Source: Apodemus sylvaticus (lineage: Eukaryota; Chordata; Mammalia; Rodentia; Muridae). From it: a DNA stretch of 64,000 nucleotides. The stretch covers positions 7,066,070-7,130,069 of the forward strand of contig NC_067481.1 of the NCBI RefSeq assembly GCF_947179515.1, read 5' to 3'. The position numbers and the translations under genes were made by a program. Every line of letters starts with the position of its first letter. Within the stretch, counting starts at the first letter, position 1. The notes below the pieces were generated by a model. That model had not been told where the DNA came from. It did no database searches and saw nothing but the letters and a program-made list of their open reading frames with translations. Positions 52,807-63,779 of this stretch are shown piece by piece.

Positions 52807-52964
52807 TAAATAGTACATTGTGGAATATTTATGTAACAGAGCGCATCTATAACATACTACAAATTAAGAATCTCTTGACAAGAGATGCCAGGCACAAAGC
52901 ACAAATATCTATATTCATTTCTTCTGTAATAGACTGCCTCAAATAGAGTGGCTTGAATATATAC

Positions 52965-53131
52965 ATTTTTGTTTGGTTTGGTTTGGTTTTTCAAGATAGG
53001 GTTTCTCTGTGTAGCCCTAGCTGGCTACAGAGAGTTCCTAGAACTTGCTCTGTAGACCAGGCTGGCCTCGAATTCAGGGATCTGACTACCTCTGCTGGGA
53101 TTGAAGGCATGGGCCATCACACTCCGCTGAA
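52965..53131 (-). mobile_element. B1 SINE with an internal insertion
   Basis: Reverse-oriented B1 with a (TTTGG)n tail at about 52969-52990. An extra CTACAGAGAG-type stretch interrupts the block before GAACTTGCTCTGTAGACC, and a deletion removes part of the CCCAAGTGCTGGG block. Confidence 0.88.
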
Positions 53132-53349
53132 TACCTACAGGTGTGATTTGTAAGTCTCAGGTGGATTTTGATGCCTCAGGGTGTTGGCAGAATGATTTGC
53201 TTCCTTGCTTCACCTAGTTCCTAAAGGCCACCTGCACGCCTCTGCTGGTGGCTCCTCCCTCAGAGACGGGAACAAGGGTGCTGTCTTTGTCACACTGCAT
53301 TGCTCCAACCTCTTCTGCCACCACCCTCTTATTTGGACCGCTGCTTTTA

Positions 53350-53550
53350 GAATTTTATTAATATTATTTTGGTGTGTGCATGATGTATGTGTGTGAGCAC
53401 GTGTGCCGTGGTGAATGTGAGGAGTTCGGGAGACAACTTCTCAGAATTGGTTCTCACCGTCCATCTTTATGAGTCTTCCAGAAATTCAACTCAGATCTCC
53501 AGACTTGTGACTCAACCTCCTTTACAGGTTGAGCCACCTTGCTGGTCCTT
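53350..53550 (-). mobile_element. Diverged B3-like SINE
   Basis: TTGAGCCACCTTGCTGGTCC at the right end and AACTCAGATCTCCAGACTTG fit a reverse-oriented, old tRNA-derived SINE. Confidence 0.5.
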
Positions 53551-53763
53551 ATTTGGACCTTTGTAATGGTATTTGGTTCTCCTGGACAATCCAATAACCT
53601 TCTTGTCTTAAGATCTTTCACTTAATCACATCAGCAGGATCCCTTCTGCTGTGCAAGGCAAACCCCTCAAAGAACCCTGGGGTTGCGTTGTTGACATCTT
53701 TGTGGGTCATAGCTTTGCCTGTCACAATACTGTATTAGTCTAGTTATCCAAAGTTCAACACCA

Positions 53764-53925
53764 GGGCTGGAGAGGTGGCTCAGCAGTGAAGGGGTCTGGC
53801 TGCTCTTCCCGAGGAGCCGGGTTTGATCCCCAGCAACCGCCGCATACTAGCTCACAACTTTCAATAATTGCACTCCCAGGGACTCCAACACATTCTTCTG
53901 ACCTTAGCAGGAATTACATGAGGTC
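53764..53925 (+). mobile_element. Diverged B2/B3-type SINE
   Basis: GGGCTGGAGAGGTGGCTCAG head, GGTTTGATCCCCAGCAACCG, then a shortened 3' part. Confidence 0.75.
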
Positions 53926-53936
53926 ATTCTGAGTGA

Positions 53937-53984
53937 TGGAGGAGGAGGAGGAGGAGGAGGAGGAGGAGGAGGAGGAGGAGGAGA
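53937..53984. repeat. (GGA)n microsatellite
   Basis: About 15 perfect GGA units, purine-only on the plus strand. Confidence 0.95.
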
Positions 53985-54330
53985 GAAAATGACTGAAAGG
54001 GGATTTCTGCTCTTGTGGAACGTGGAGTTAAAGTGTGCTAAGAAGGAAGCTGATGGCATGTTGAGAGTTTGGAAGCTACTTAGATCCAGCCTGCAGAGAT
54101 GCCTCACTCAGATATTTAAAGGATAAAGTGGCAGGGCAGCCATGGTACACTCTTTCAGAGAGTGCTCCAGGCAGAAGAGACAGCAAGGTCAAAAGCCTTC
54201 TGGACAAAAGAATCTGTGGGAAGTGCAGCTCGGTTGGATTGGAGTGAGCTGAGAGTCAGAACTGTAGACACCAGTCCCTAAATTAACCCATCCAACATCT
54301 TTCATTTTCATTTGTAGAATATCAGCTTGG

Positions 54331-54468
54331 GCTGGGTGGTGGTGGTGCACGCCTGTAATCCCAGCACTCTGGGAGGCAGAGGCAGGCGGATTTCTGAGTT
54401 CGAGGCCAGCCTGGTCTACAAAGTGAATTCCAGGACAGCCAGGGCTATACAGAGAAACCCTGTCTCGG

Positions 54469-54498
<30 letters not shown>
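54331..54498 (+). mobile_element. Young-looking B1 SINE with 15-bp target-site duplication
   Basis: Near-consensus B1 with a long pure A tail (about 54471-54499). AGAATATCAGCTTGG is duplicated at 54316-54330 and 54499-54513 without mismatch. Confidence 0.96.
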
Positions 54499-54501
<3 letters not shown>

Positions 54502-55099
54502 ATATCAGCTTGGCAATTTGCAAACACGGGATCCCAGAAAAGGCAACCATAGGGACTTTTGCCAATGGCCTAGCATGATGACGGTAATGGTGGGGTGGGC
54601 GGGGCTGTGGGGAGGGAAGTGGAGAGAGAGAGGATGGTGAAGGGGGTGGGCCTGTAACTGACAGGACAGGCACATGAAGTGCCCAGTGTGTCAGAGTGAT
54701 GCTCATACAGGCTTAGCTCTAGTAACCAGGCGGCTGGGATGCCATTCAGAGCTGAGTCTGAGGGACACAGGGATCGAGAGCTTCAGGGTTCTAAAGGGAT
54801 CTGTCTGGTCAGGTCCCCAAACCCACTGAGTGTTTACATATTCGGCCTACCCGCCCCTGCCCCCACCCGTTCCCCCCCCCCCCCCGTTATGTCTTTATCC
54901 TGTAGCACTGTGGGAAGGTACCCATGAGCCAGAGCTCTCCAGGACTTCAAAAGTCCCAGAGGTAAGCAAGGACTGAGGAGCCGGGTCTGAGGATGGCCAC
55001 CTCAGTTTCCCTAGCCTGGGCATAAGGATGCTTATATGGTATCTCCCTTGCTAGAGAAAAAGAGAGAAAAGATTTGTTTATTTATTTTCTCTTCCTCCC

Positions 55100-55264
55100 C
55101 AAATTTATTTTATTTATGTATATTAGTGGGGGGTTATCCACAGAGGCCAGAGTGGGGTGTCAGGTCCTCTGGAGCTGGAGTTAAAGGCAGCTGTGAACTG
55201 CCTGAACTGGGTGCTGGAAACCACATTCCAGTGCTTCTTAATCCAGGAACCATTTCTCCAGACC
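55100..55264 (-). mobile_element. Diverged B3-like SINE
   Basis: Reverse-oriented blocks GGTCCTCTGGAGCTGGAGTT, GAACTGGGTGCTGGAAACCA and ATTTCTCCAGACCCC at the right end. Confidence 0.65.
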
Positions 55265-55301
55265 CCTGCTCAGGCAGTTAGAGGCAGGCCCCAGATGTGA
55301 A

Positions 55302-55388
55302 AATTCACCCCATACCTTGGCACTAAAGTGGCTTCCAGTGGTGACTTAAATGCCTTCTGTGCTTGAGTGCCAAGGTATGGGGTGAATT
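55302..55388. repeat. Perfect 23-bp inverted repeat with 41-nt loop
   Basis: The left arm 55302-55324 (AATTCACCCCATACCTTGG + CACT) and the right arm 55366-55388 (its exact reverse complement) are separated by 55325-55365. All 23 pairs match and the match stops sharply on both sides. A transcript of either strand would fold into a hairpin of about 87 nt. It is not part of a recognised SINE. Confidence 0.95.
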
Positions 55389-55399
55389 CAGTCTTTAGC

Positions 55400-56900
55400 C
55401 TTGCCACACTGACCACGCCCTCCATGTGGCTCCCAGAGGCAGGGACAGGCAGGATGTGTGCCGGCCCATGGAGACTGGGGTTATGCTGCCATCTGGTTGT
55501 TTTGTTTTTCAAAAATGCTGGTAGAAGGAATCTCAGTGCACATCCCAGGCGGCTGGCGTGAGGGTAAGGCTGAAGCTGGACCACTGACCTGGCTAGGGTA
55601 ATGGAGCCTCTTGGGTCCGTCTGCAGAACACAGAGGATGTGAGCATAGGGTGTGAGCCGGCTTTGGGAATGGGGATACAGGACGCGTGCCAAGCCTGTGA
55701 TGTGTTATGTCTATTGCCTATTCTGGCTGAGAGGCGGGGGTGGTGTCACTTCCAACCCTCCCAGGATCAGCTTCAAAGCTGACTTTGTCATGTAGTCAAA
55801 ACCAGGCAGATACCAGTGTCCAGGGTGGAGGTCGGAGGACAAATACATTTCCTGACCGCGATAACTCCCTGAGCCTTGCATCTCATATTTTATGAGTCAG
55901 AAAACCCGTGCCTCAGGGCATCAAAGTGCAGCACCAAGGCCAGAGCCTTTGGTAGCCTGGATGCTTTCCAAATCTTGAGCAACAGAATTTCTTAGAGGTC
56001 TGTGTTGACTCCTAATACGATGCTCAGAAACCCGAGGAGGCAAGCTCAGATCCGTGGGATGCAAGCCCAGATCCGGGGGATAGCCCAGATCTTGACAGCG
56101 GAATGAGCCACCAACATCAAGCCGGACGATTCGGAGCCCCGCGAGAATGCAACTCCCCGGCTGCCTGCCCAGCTCAGACTGGGGTCTGGAAGCGCATCCG
56201 CACCCGACAGCTTGGAGTCGCTGTCCAGCCTTCTGTCTCTGTCTTCCACCTCCGCATCCAGACCAGCACAGCTGGCCGGAAATGACGGTGCACATGCTGG
56301 CAGCGCTGACGTTGGCAGTCCTGCTGCTCACAGTCGCACCAACTTCCCTGGAAGAGGATGGGGGCGTGCCACTCGCCTCTCTGTGCCCTTCCTGCGCCAG
56401 CAGACGCCCTGCATCTTGCATTGAAGTGAAAGAGGCGACACTAGGGATCTTTCTTTTTGGGTTCTCACCTATCCTGCAGGCGACCCTCCCTCCGTGTCTC
56501 CATTCCCGACCATTCTAATACAAGAGACAAATGTCACCCAATGATCTCTATCTGTCTTTTCTACCAGTCTGAGGTCAGCGCCTGGCAGAGTAAAGCACCG
56601 AATACATGTGAATGAGTGAGGTCATCTGGCGTCCCTCCTCCTTCTCCCATACACAGTCTGAGTTTGTCCCAAGCAACTGTCTTCTCTGAAAGGGGAACCT
56701 TATATTCTCAGGTTGGGAAGTGCTTCCATGTGTCTGCCTGGGATCTCTTCAGTGCAAACCCTCCAAACTTCTCATGAGTGGGATTACTTTTAGGGTGCTA
56801 ATGCGGACAGTATCTATCCTTACTCAGGGGTTAATGGGAGAATTCGGAGTTAGTATGAAGCCAGGAGCTCAGAACCAGGACGGGGCACAGGACAACCCTG
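55400..56900. other. Unique intergenic sequence with moderate CpG content
   Basis: Few repeats. The part 56050-56400 has more CpG dinucleotides than its surroundings and could be a minor promoter or enhancer. It includes the short ORF at 56282-56518. Confidence 0.4.
56282..56518 (+). CDS. Hypothetical 78-aa ORF with signal-peptide-like start
   Basis: ATG at 56282 (context GGAAATGA, G at -3) opens a frame ending TAA at 56516-56518. The first residues MTVHMLAALTLAVLLLTVAP form a short polar start, a hydrophobic core of about 14 residues and a possible cleavage area before TSLEEDGG. Three Cys (in CPSC and CIEV) follow. I do not recognise a family, no exon partners were found, and the frame also stays open upstream to 56147. 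It may be a chance frame and I rate it low. Confidence 0.15.
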   Translation: MTVHMLAALTLAVLLLTVAPTSLEEDGGVPLASLCPSCASRRPASCIEVKEATLGIFLFGFSPILQATLPPCLHSRPF

Positions 56901-56939
56901 TGTGTGCTTGCTATTAGCATCTTACAATAACGCACAACA

Positions 56940-57460
56940 CTTGTATCAATCATCCATGCATATTTTGTTTTGTTTTGAGTTGAGGGTCGCATATGTAGTA
57001 GCCCTGGCCAACCTGACACTTCACTGGGAGTGAGGGTGTGGACTACCTTGCCTGCCTGACTCTACTAATCTTTTTTGTAGTTAGGGTCTTGTGTATCCCA
57101 GGCTTGCCTCAAACTGTAGTTGAGGATGACCCTGAACTTCTCCATCCAGGAATCTCTACTCCCCAAGTGCTGAAGTTACAGGTATATGTTGTTACTCCTG
57201 ATGTATGCTGGGGACTGAACCCGAGGCTTTGTGAAACGCAACTTTGTACCGACTGAGCTACCTTCCAGACCTTTATCTGTAAGGCTTATGCTTGGCTTTG
57301 TTTTGTTTTGTAGCTCAGGCTATCTTCACACTCAATGTGTTGTTGAAGATGACCTTGAATTCCTAATCCTTCTTCATTCACTCACCGCCCAAGGTCTGGA
57401 AAGACCTGCTCAGCTAATTGATACACTTTTAAAGGCCTTCACTACCCACTTGCCAGTAGT
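56940..57460 (-). mobile_element. Cluster of diverged B1-like SINE remnants
   Basis: Three successive reverse-oriented remnants (about 56960-57060, 57070-57200, 57290-57400) show B1 blocks such as AGGGTCTTGTGTATCCCAGG and CTCAGGCTATCTTCACACTC, much mutated. Confidence 0.4.
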
Positions 57461-57999
57461 ACTCCAGAGACAGCTGACTGGGGAGGTCCGCACAAAAACC
57501 TTGCCTCCTGGCTAGAGATCTTTGAGGGTATGGAAAGTGCCAGGTCTTGCTTGGGCTTCTAAAGGAGAAACCTATGGAGAATCCCCAGGGCCCTGTGGTT
57601 TACAGTGAGGTGATTTAAAAACTGTTGGTCAAAATGCATGGCCTCAAGTGAAACACAAATTACCTAAGACTTCATAAAAATCGGGCATTACTTTCCTCTA
57701 TCTGATAAATGCTCTCTGTATGCTGAGGGAAGGGGATGCAGGAACAAGATAGACGCTGTCTCTGCTCATGCACAGCTTAAATGAGAGGCAGAAGAAGAAA
57801 AGTAGAGACAGACATAAGATGAAAAATACAAAATATATATTGAAAGTGGCGGTGTGTGGCTCAGAGTCAGGAGTACTCCTCTTGCAGTGGACCTGAGCTC
57901 AGTTTCCAGAATGGAGTTTAGTTGATAGAGTTCGTGTCGGTCAGCTCATAACAGCCTGTAACTCCTAGGAATCTCACACCCTCTTCTGTACTCACAAAT

Positions 58000-58002
<3 letters not shown>

Positions 58003-58041
<39 letters not shown>
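58003..58041. repeat. (AC)n microsatellite
   Basis: About 19 perfect units at the end of a diverged B3-like element (about 57850-58045). Confidence 0.95.
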
Positions 58042-58044
<3 letters not shown>

Positions 58045-58064
58045 ACTTCAAGAAAATAAATCTT

Positions 58065-58200
58065 AGTGGAGCAGTGGCAACATATGCCTTTAATTCTAGC
58101 TCTTGGGTGGCTAGCCTGGTCTACAGAGTGAGTACCAAGGCAGTCAGGTCTATACAGAGAAACCCTGTCTTGAAAAACAAAACAACAACAAAAAGAAAAT
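58065..58200 (+). mobile_element. Internally deleted B1 SINE
   Basis: AGCAGTGGCAACATATGCC head and GCCTGGTCTACAGAGTGAGT are present, but the middle (CAGCACT to GAGTTCGAGG) is largely missing. Confidence 0.75.
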
Positions 58201-58229
58201 AAATCATGGACATAATAAAATAGAGCCAA

Positions 58230-58442
58230 GGGGGCTGGAGAGATGGCTCAGAGGTTAAGAGCACTGACTGCTCTTCCAGAGGTCCTGAGTTCAACTCCCA
58301 GCAACCACATGGTGGCTCACAACTATCCTTAAAGAGATCTGACGCCCTCTTCTGGGGTGTCTGAAGACAGCTACAGTGTACTTATATATAATAAACAAAT
58401 AAATAAATCTTTAAAATAAAATAAAATAAAATAAAATAAAAT
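58230..58442 (+). mobile_element. B2 SINE with (AAAAT)n tail and target-site duplication
   Basis: Near-consensus B2 ending in (AAAAT)n. AAAATAGAGCCAA occurs at 58217-58229 and 58443-58455. Confidence 0.95.
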
Positions 58443-58477
58443 AAAATAGAGCCAAAACATGTTTCTAATCCATATCC

Positions 58478-58775
58478 AGGTGTCATAGCATACCTCTAAG
58501 CAACTGGGACCCTGAGGCAGGAGAACCAGGAATTCAAGTCCAGCCTTAGTTAAATAGTGAGTCTGAGGTCATCCTGGGCTACAGGAGACCCTGTTTCAAA
58601 AACAATAAATAAAGAAAAATGAGAAACAAGGGCTGAGAGCTCTCAGAGTGTGGTTTCTCTTCCAGAAGACTTCGGTTCCATTCCCAGTACCTACATGGTC
58701 CCTGCAGGCACTGGTGTGCAGACACACTTGTATATACAAACCACTTGTATACACAAACCATGTGTGTAATTTTTT
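58478..58775 (+). mobile_element. Diverged B1-like and B3-like SINEs
   Basis: A B1-like copy (about 58478-58605, GGTCATCCTGGGCTACAGGA) is followed by a B3-like copy (about 58625-58760, CTTCGGTTCCATTCCCAGTA). Confidence 0.5.
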
Positions 58776-59085
58776 AAAAAAGCAAAACAAAATTAAAAAA
58801 TAGTGGTTGGAGTTTTAAGAAAAACACTAGGGGTTGAAATAACGTGTGAGGGATGGGCAAATTCTCAGAAAAACAAAAACAAACAAACAAACAAAAACGA
58901 CTTTTCAGATGAGATGCCAAAGGAGGAGGAAAGGGTCAGGGAACAGAACAGAGGACGGAGGGATGTAAGAGGCTTTGGGAGTAACCTGCACAGAGGCCTG
59001 TTCAGGAAGAGGGGTGTGGGCTTGGGAAACCAGAAGCTGAGCGAACGGAAGGGCTCAGACTGTTTGCTCAAGCTGTGGAGATTGC

Positions 59086-59122
59086 GTGCGTGTGTGTGTA
59101 TGTGTGTGTGTGTGTGTGCGCG
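59086..59122. repeat. (TG)n microsatellite
   Basis: TG units with one ATG interruption and a GCGCGCG end, next to a diverged B1-like remnant (about 59128-59250). Confidence 0.9.
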
Positions 59123-59404
59123 CGAGTGTTTAAAAACACAGTCTTGGTATGTAGCCCTGGTTGGACTGGAAAGTGCTATCTAGGAGGGCTGGCCCTATAT
59201 TATTCCCAGAGATCCACCTACCTCTGCCTCCTGAGTGTTGGGATGAACGGTATGCAACACCAAACTGACAGCAATGTGGTACTTTTAAATGTGGTGCCAA
59301 GGTTGGACATGGTGACACATGCTTGTAATCTTGGCCCTTGGGAGATAGAGGTGGGGATTAGGCGTGAAAGATCATCCCCAACGAAAATAATTCTTTTTCC
59401 TCTT

Positions 59405-59620
59405 GGAGAACAGATGACAGGCCTGACTTCTGAGTACATCTGTGTGTGTGTGAGTATATGCTGTGTATGTAGACCTGAAAAGGGTGTTGGATCCCCTGGA
59501 GCTGAAGTCATAGGTTGTGTGTGCACACTGCTGGACACGGGTACTTAGAACTGAACTTGGGTCCTCTGGAAGAGCAGCAAGTACTCTCTGAGGCCACTGA
59601 GGCATCTCTTCAGCGCCCCA
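59405..59620 (-). mobile_element. B3-type SINE
   Basis: Reverse-oriented blocks GGATCCCCTGGAGCTGAAGT, GAACTGAACTTGGGTCCTCT and GGCATCTCTTCAGCGCCCC at the right end. Confidence 0.75.
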
Positions 59621-59624
59621 GGAG

Positions 59625-60789
59625 TCAGAATTTCATCTTCAGACCCAGCTGAGCCCAGCCTCAGGACTTCCCTCAGGCTTGGCATGTGTGAATGAAGAAG
59701 TTCCCAGCTGGTTCCATCCCCCAGCTGTTCAGAGATAACACTTGCCCAGCCTTTGCAATCTTCCCAGCTGAGGCTCAGGCAGCGTGGAGTGGAAACCAGC
59801 CATCTCGGCTGCATCCCAATTAATCACTAACCCAGGAATTGAAGAGACAGTGAGACGGTCATTGTTTTATGCCATGTGGTGGGGAAATTGTTCTGTGAAA
59901 AGCTTCCTAAAACCTCCATCTGATTGATGCCCAGCTTCCAGGATTCCAGACGTTTTCCTCACTTCCATCCCTTCTCTGGTCCCTCCTCGCCACTGCCTTT
60001 GCTGCTCGCCACCTCCCTCCTCGCCACCTCCCTCCCTCCCTGTTCCCAGCGTTCAGGTCTCAGTCTGTCCTGTTTCAGCCAGGACAGTTCGCTAAGACCT
60101 AATGTCATCAGATGACATCATTTCTCCACTTCAAAGGCCTTTTTATTGGTTGTGCAATACAATTAGAGCGTGTTAGGTTGTTTGTAGCCCTCTAGAGCCG
60201 GCACCTGGGCTAGCTCAAGTGTTATCTCTCCCATCGAAGTCTCCCTCCGACCAGGTCTCTGGATGTGAGGCTCTCTGTGCGCCAGGCCTTCCTGCTGCTT
60301 GCTCTCCCTGGAAGCTGAAAATTTTCACGTGTCTCTGTAGATTTCCTTCCACTTCCCAGCGGCTGCCGCCCATGCCATCCGTTTCCTTCATATCTGAAGG
60401 CTAAGCTTTCCTGGGCTCTGTCAGTGGCTTTTCTCAATCTTCTGTTTCTGTGGGTTCACCTGATTGGCAGGAAGTCAGAGGCAAGGCAGGAGTGAAGTGG
60501 GGTGTCCATCCCAGCTCTCCTTTTCTTTGGGGATTCTCCTATGGTGTGCTCCCCTTCCCTGGACACTGGCAGTCGTTCCTTCCTTTGCCCCTTGGGGGTC
60601 TTAGAAACCCATTCTGGCCCCATCGCGCTCTCCTGTGAGTAGCCTCTCTCGCTCTCAATCCCTCCTCCATCTGTGTCCAGCCTGTACTAACATCCGCAGT
60701 CACCTTCTAAGTTTCGGCCTAGACTCTTCTCTGCCACCTTCTTTCTTACCTAGTTCTACTAGGGCCCCCGAGTAGACACTGACTTTCTT
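59625..60789. other. Unique intergenic sequence, pyrimidine-rich in part
   Basis: Contains repeated CTCCCTCCTCGCCAC units at about 60008-60040 and otherwise unique DNA. No gene is recognised. Confidence 0.5.
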
Positions 60790-61143
60790 TGAGACACCCC
60801 AGAAGAGGGCGTCAGGTCTCATTACAGGATGGTTGTGAGCCACCGTGCGGTTGCTGCAATTTGAATTCAGGACCTTCGGAAGACCAGTCAGTGCTCTTTT
60901 TGTTTGTTTGTTTTCTGTTTGGTTTTTTTTGTTTGTTTGTTTGGTTTTTTGGATTTTTTTTTTTTTGAGACAGGGTTTCTCTGTGTAACCCTGGCTGTCC
61001 TGGAACTCACTCTGTAGACCAGGCTGGCCTCGAACTCAGAAATTTGCCTGCCTCTGCCTCCCAGAGTGTTGGGATTACAGGTGTGTGCCACCACCACCTG
61101 GCCCAGTCAGTGCTCTTAACCACTGAACCATCTCTCCAGCCCG
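60790..61143 (-). mobile_element. B2 SINE split by a B1 insertion
   Basis: The B2 parts are at about 60790-60898 (CCAGAAGAGGGCGTCAGGTC, GAATTCAGGACCTTCGGAAG) and 61118-61143 (AACCACTGAACCATCTCTCC). The B1 at 60899-61102 separates them. Confidence 0.92.
60899..61102 (-). mobile_element. B1 SINE nested inside the B2
   Basis: Full B1 in reverse orientation with a long T/TTTG-rich tail. The B2 sequence CCAGTCAGTGCTCTT is present on both sides (60884-60898 and 61103-61117) as the target-site duplication. Confidence 0.95.
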
Positions 61144-61532
61144 AGATTGACTTTCAATGCCATAGCTCTCAATGTGATTTCTTGGCAGTAAAAACATGTA
61201 CAGCTGAGGTCCTAGCCCCCTTCAATGGTACCTGGCACTTAGTAGGATCTGAGTCAATGTCTGTTGGATGAATGACGGTTGATCATAGAGAAAGGACTCC
61301 AGAGAGGACTCCAGAGAGGGCCACAGGAGCCACTGACCAGTAAGTCTTTTATTCTGGCCACAAAACAAGGACATGACATGCTTTCTCATAGCCAAGAACC
61401 TTCAATAAGATTGTCACATTGATAAGAAAAGAGTAATTTCTCTACATGTTCAAAGGTTCTATTTTATTTACTGATGGTATGTTTATACACCTAGATTGCT
61501 TTCTTAAAATGTTTACTATGAAAATGTTCACA

Positions 61533-61667
61533 AGCCGGGTGGCCGTGGCACACGCCTTTAATTCCAGCACTTGGGAGGCAGAGGCAGATGGATTTCTGAG
61601 TTCGAGGCCAGCCTGGTCTGCAGAGTGAGTTCCAGAGAACTCACAGAGAAATCCTGTCTCAGAAAAA
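61533..61667 (+). mobile_element. B1 SINE with internal deletion and target-site duplication
   Basis: AAGCCGGGTGGCCGTGGCAC head. The block GACAGCCAGGGCTA is replaced by AGAACT. AAAATGTTCACA is duplicated at 61521-61532 and 61668-61679. Confidence 0.94.
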
Positions 61668-62069
61668 AAAATGTTCACATGTATGCAGCCATAGAGAGAC
61701 TGGTATGCTGAGTCAGTTTCTTTGCCACCACAGCTTTTATTTTTCGTTATTTTTGTAGGGCAGGAGATGGAAGCCAGGATCTCTTGCACTCTAAGTAGGC
61801 AGTCTGTCACCAAGCTGCCTTCCATGTCCCTTGGCCTTCATTTTAAAAGTCCAGCTTATTGAGGTGCAGTGTACACACAGTAAAGCTCACTCCCGAGGTA
61901 TATCGTTATGAGAACGATCAAACAGAAGGGTTTCATTGCCCCGCTAAGTTCCCTCCTTATCTTTCTCAGTCCACCCTTCCCACTTCTAGCTCCCAGCAAC
62001 TGCCGGGTCACTTTCTGCTCCCACGGCTCCACCGTTTCCAGAATGTCTATAAATGATAATACAGTATAT

Positions 62070-62210
62070 TATAGCCAGGAAGGGCAGTGCACGGCTGTAA
62101 TCGCAGCACTCAGGAGGTGGAAGCAGGAAGGTCAGAAATTCAAGGCCAGACTCAGGTACTTAAAGAGTTCCAGGCCAGCCTGAGTTACAGGAGATCCTGT
62201 CTCCAAATAA
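62070..62210 (+). mobile_element. Diverged B1-like SINE
   Basis: GGCTGTAATCGCAGCACTCAG and CAGGCCAGCCTGAGTTACAG with an extra ACTTAAAGAGTT stretch between them. Confidence 0.65.
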
Positions 62211-62424
62211 GCAAAGAAACAAGAATACTTTACATTCAGTCAATACCTGATCCCACTAACCAACTAAGCCAGAGGCAGATAATAGATGATTTCTATTATC
62301 TTTGGACAACCTGAAGATTCGAATTTGACAGCCTGGCTGGGAGTGAGTCTCTTGAGACACCCACAGGTCAGTGGCGTTGGTGCCAAGTGCTGGTCCACAG
62401 AATATCTTGTGGAAGATTCTCAGG

Positions 62425-62560
62425 CATTATTTGTTTGAGACAGGGTCTTGCTGTGTAGCTCTGACTGCCCTGGAACCAGTTATGTTGAACAGGCTAGCTT
62501 TGAACTCAAAGAGACCCACCTGCCTTGTGTGCTGGGATTAAAGGCCTGTGTTAGCATATT
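62425..62560 (-). mobile_element. Diverged B1 SINE
   Basis: Reverse-oriented GAGACAGGGTCTTGCTGTG and GTGCTGGGATTAAAGGCCTG. Confidence 0.75.
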
Positions 62561-62569
62561 TGGCTAGGT

Positions 62570-63750
62570 GGTATTTTTTTTCCTAACTGAATAAAGAAAC
62601 CATTCATTATCTCAGAGTGATAAGAAAAGTCTTGGAGGCACACCCAGAATTTTGTAGGGACAACCTACCTTTGGAGAAAAGCTAGAGCTACCCAATGCTG
62701 TGGCTTGTTCTGTGAGGTAGTGAGACCGTACCCTCTCTCTCTACCTCTGCACCTGCTCCAGCTGCCTTGATGGAGTATACTTCTTATTTTACAACTCCAG
62801 GATTCCCGTTTAGGTTAAAGTCACATTGTTTTAAACTATCCAGGATTCTCAGAAACTTTTAGACACAGTAACATGATTGTGTGTGGGGTGGGGGACATAG
62901 CAACCTTGGCTGTCCTGGCTTGTATGTAATTATATATATATATTAAATACCAGATTATATTGGGTTTTGCCAATGCTGGCCTCAAACTCACTATTCACCA
63001 AGGGTGACAGTGAGCTAAGTTCTGAGATCTCATGTGTATGCCAACTTTTTTATTATGTTTTTATTATGTGGCCAGCTCTTATTCTTCATTTAATAATTAG
63101 AGTGCTTGCCTAACATACAAGAACACATTTGTTCGATTTGTAGCACCTCACAATACCAAGGGTGATCATGCAACCTGTGACCTTGGCACTTGGGAGATGG
63201 ATTAAAAAAAATTCATCACCACTAACAGTGAGTTTGAGGCTAGCCTACAATAAATTCCTCACAAAATAAACATAGAGTACTAGGCTATACCTTGGGTAAC
63301 TCCTTTCTTCCGAAACCAGACTCTGTGATGTGTATGTCAGGTCCTCTGCACATCAAAGAGTTCTCAGGGAAGCCAGGGGGGTATCTTTCCCCCCTAGCTG
63401 AGCTGCCTTCCTGGAACAGGGACACTGAGTCAGCCCATCCTTCCAAATAAGCAAGGGCTAAACCTTTTAAGGGTTAGAATAACTGCAAGGCTAGACACAT
63501 GGATTTGATAGGTCAAAAAAAGAAGCAAACAGAAAGAAAGAAGAAAAGAAAAGAAAAAGCAAGCTCAGATAGCAACAAAAATAGGAAAGCATGAACATTA
63601 TGTAGAAAGGATTGGAGGAGAAACTGCGGGTCCGAGCAGGAACGAAGAATGAAGGTGGAGGTAGGAGATGAGATACCAGGAGGATTTCGGTCTTGCGGAC
63701 TGAGTGACTGGAGGGGGAAATGGAGCGAGGACAGCACTCGGTTGCAGAAA
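62570..63750. other. Intergenic sequence upstream of the terminal CpG island
   Basis: No gene is recognised. It includes an (AT)n patch at about 62930-62944 and a purine-rich stretch (AAGAAAAGAAAAG) at about 63530-63560. Confidence 0.5.
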
Positions 63751-63779
63751 GAACGACCAGGAATTGGGTTCCACGGAGA

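Noticed and set aside
52651..52818. Recurrent peptide of the type [25 protein letters not shown] in many places of the window
   Set aside because: It is the translation of the antisense strand of B1 SINEs, not a protein family.
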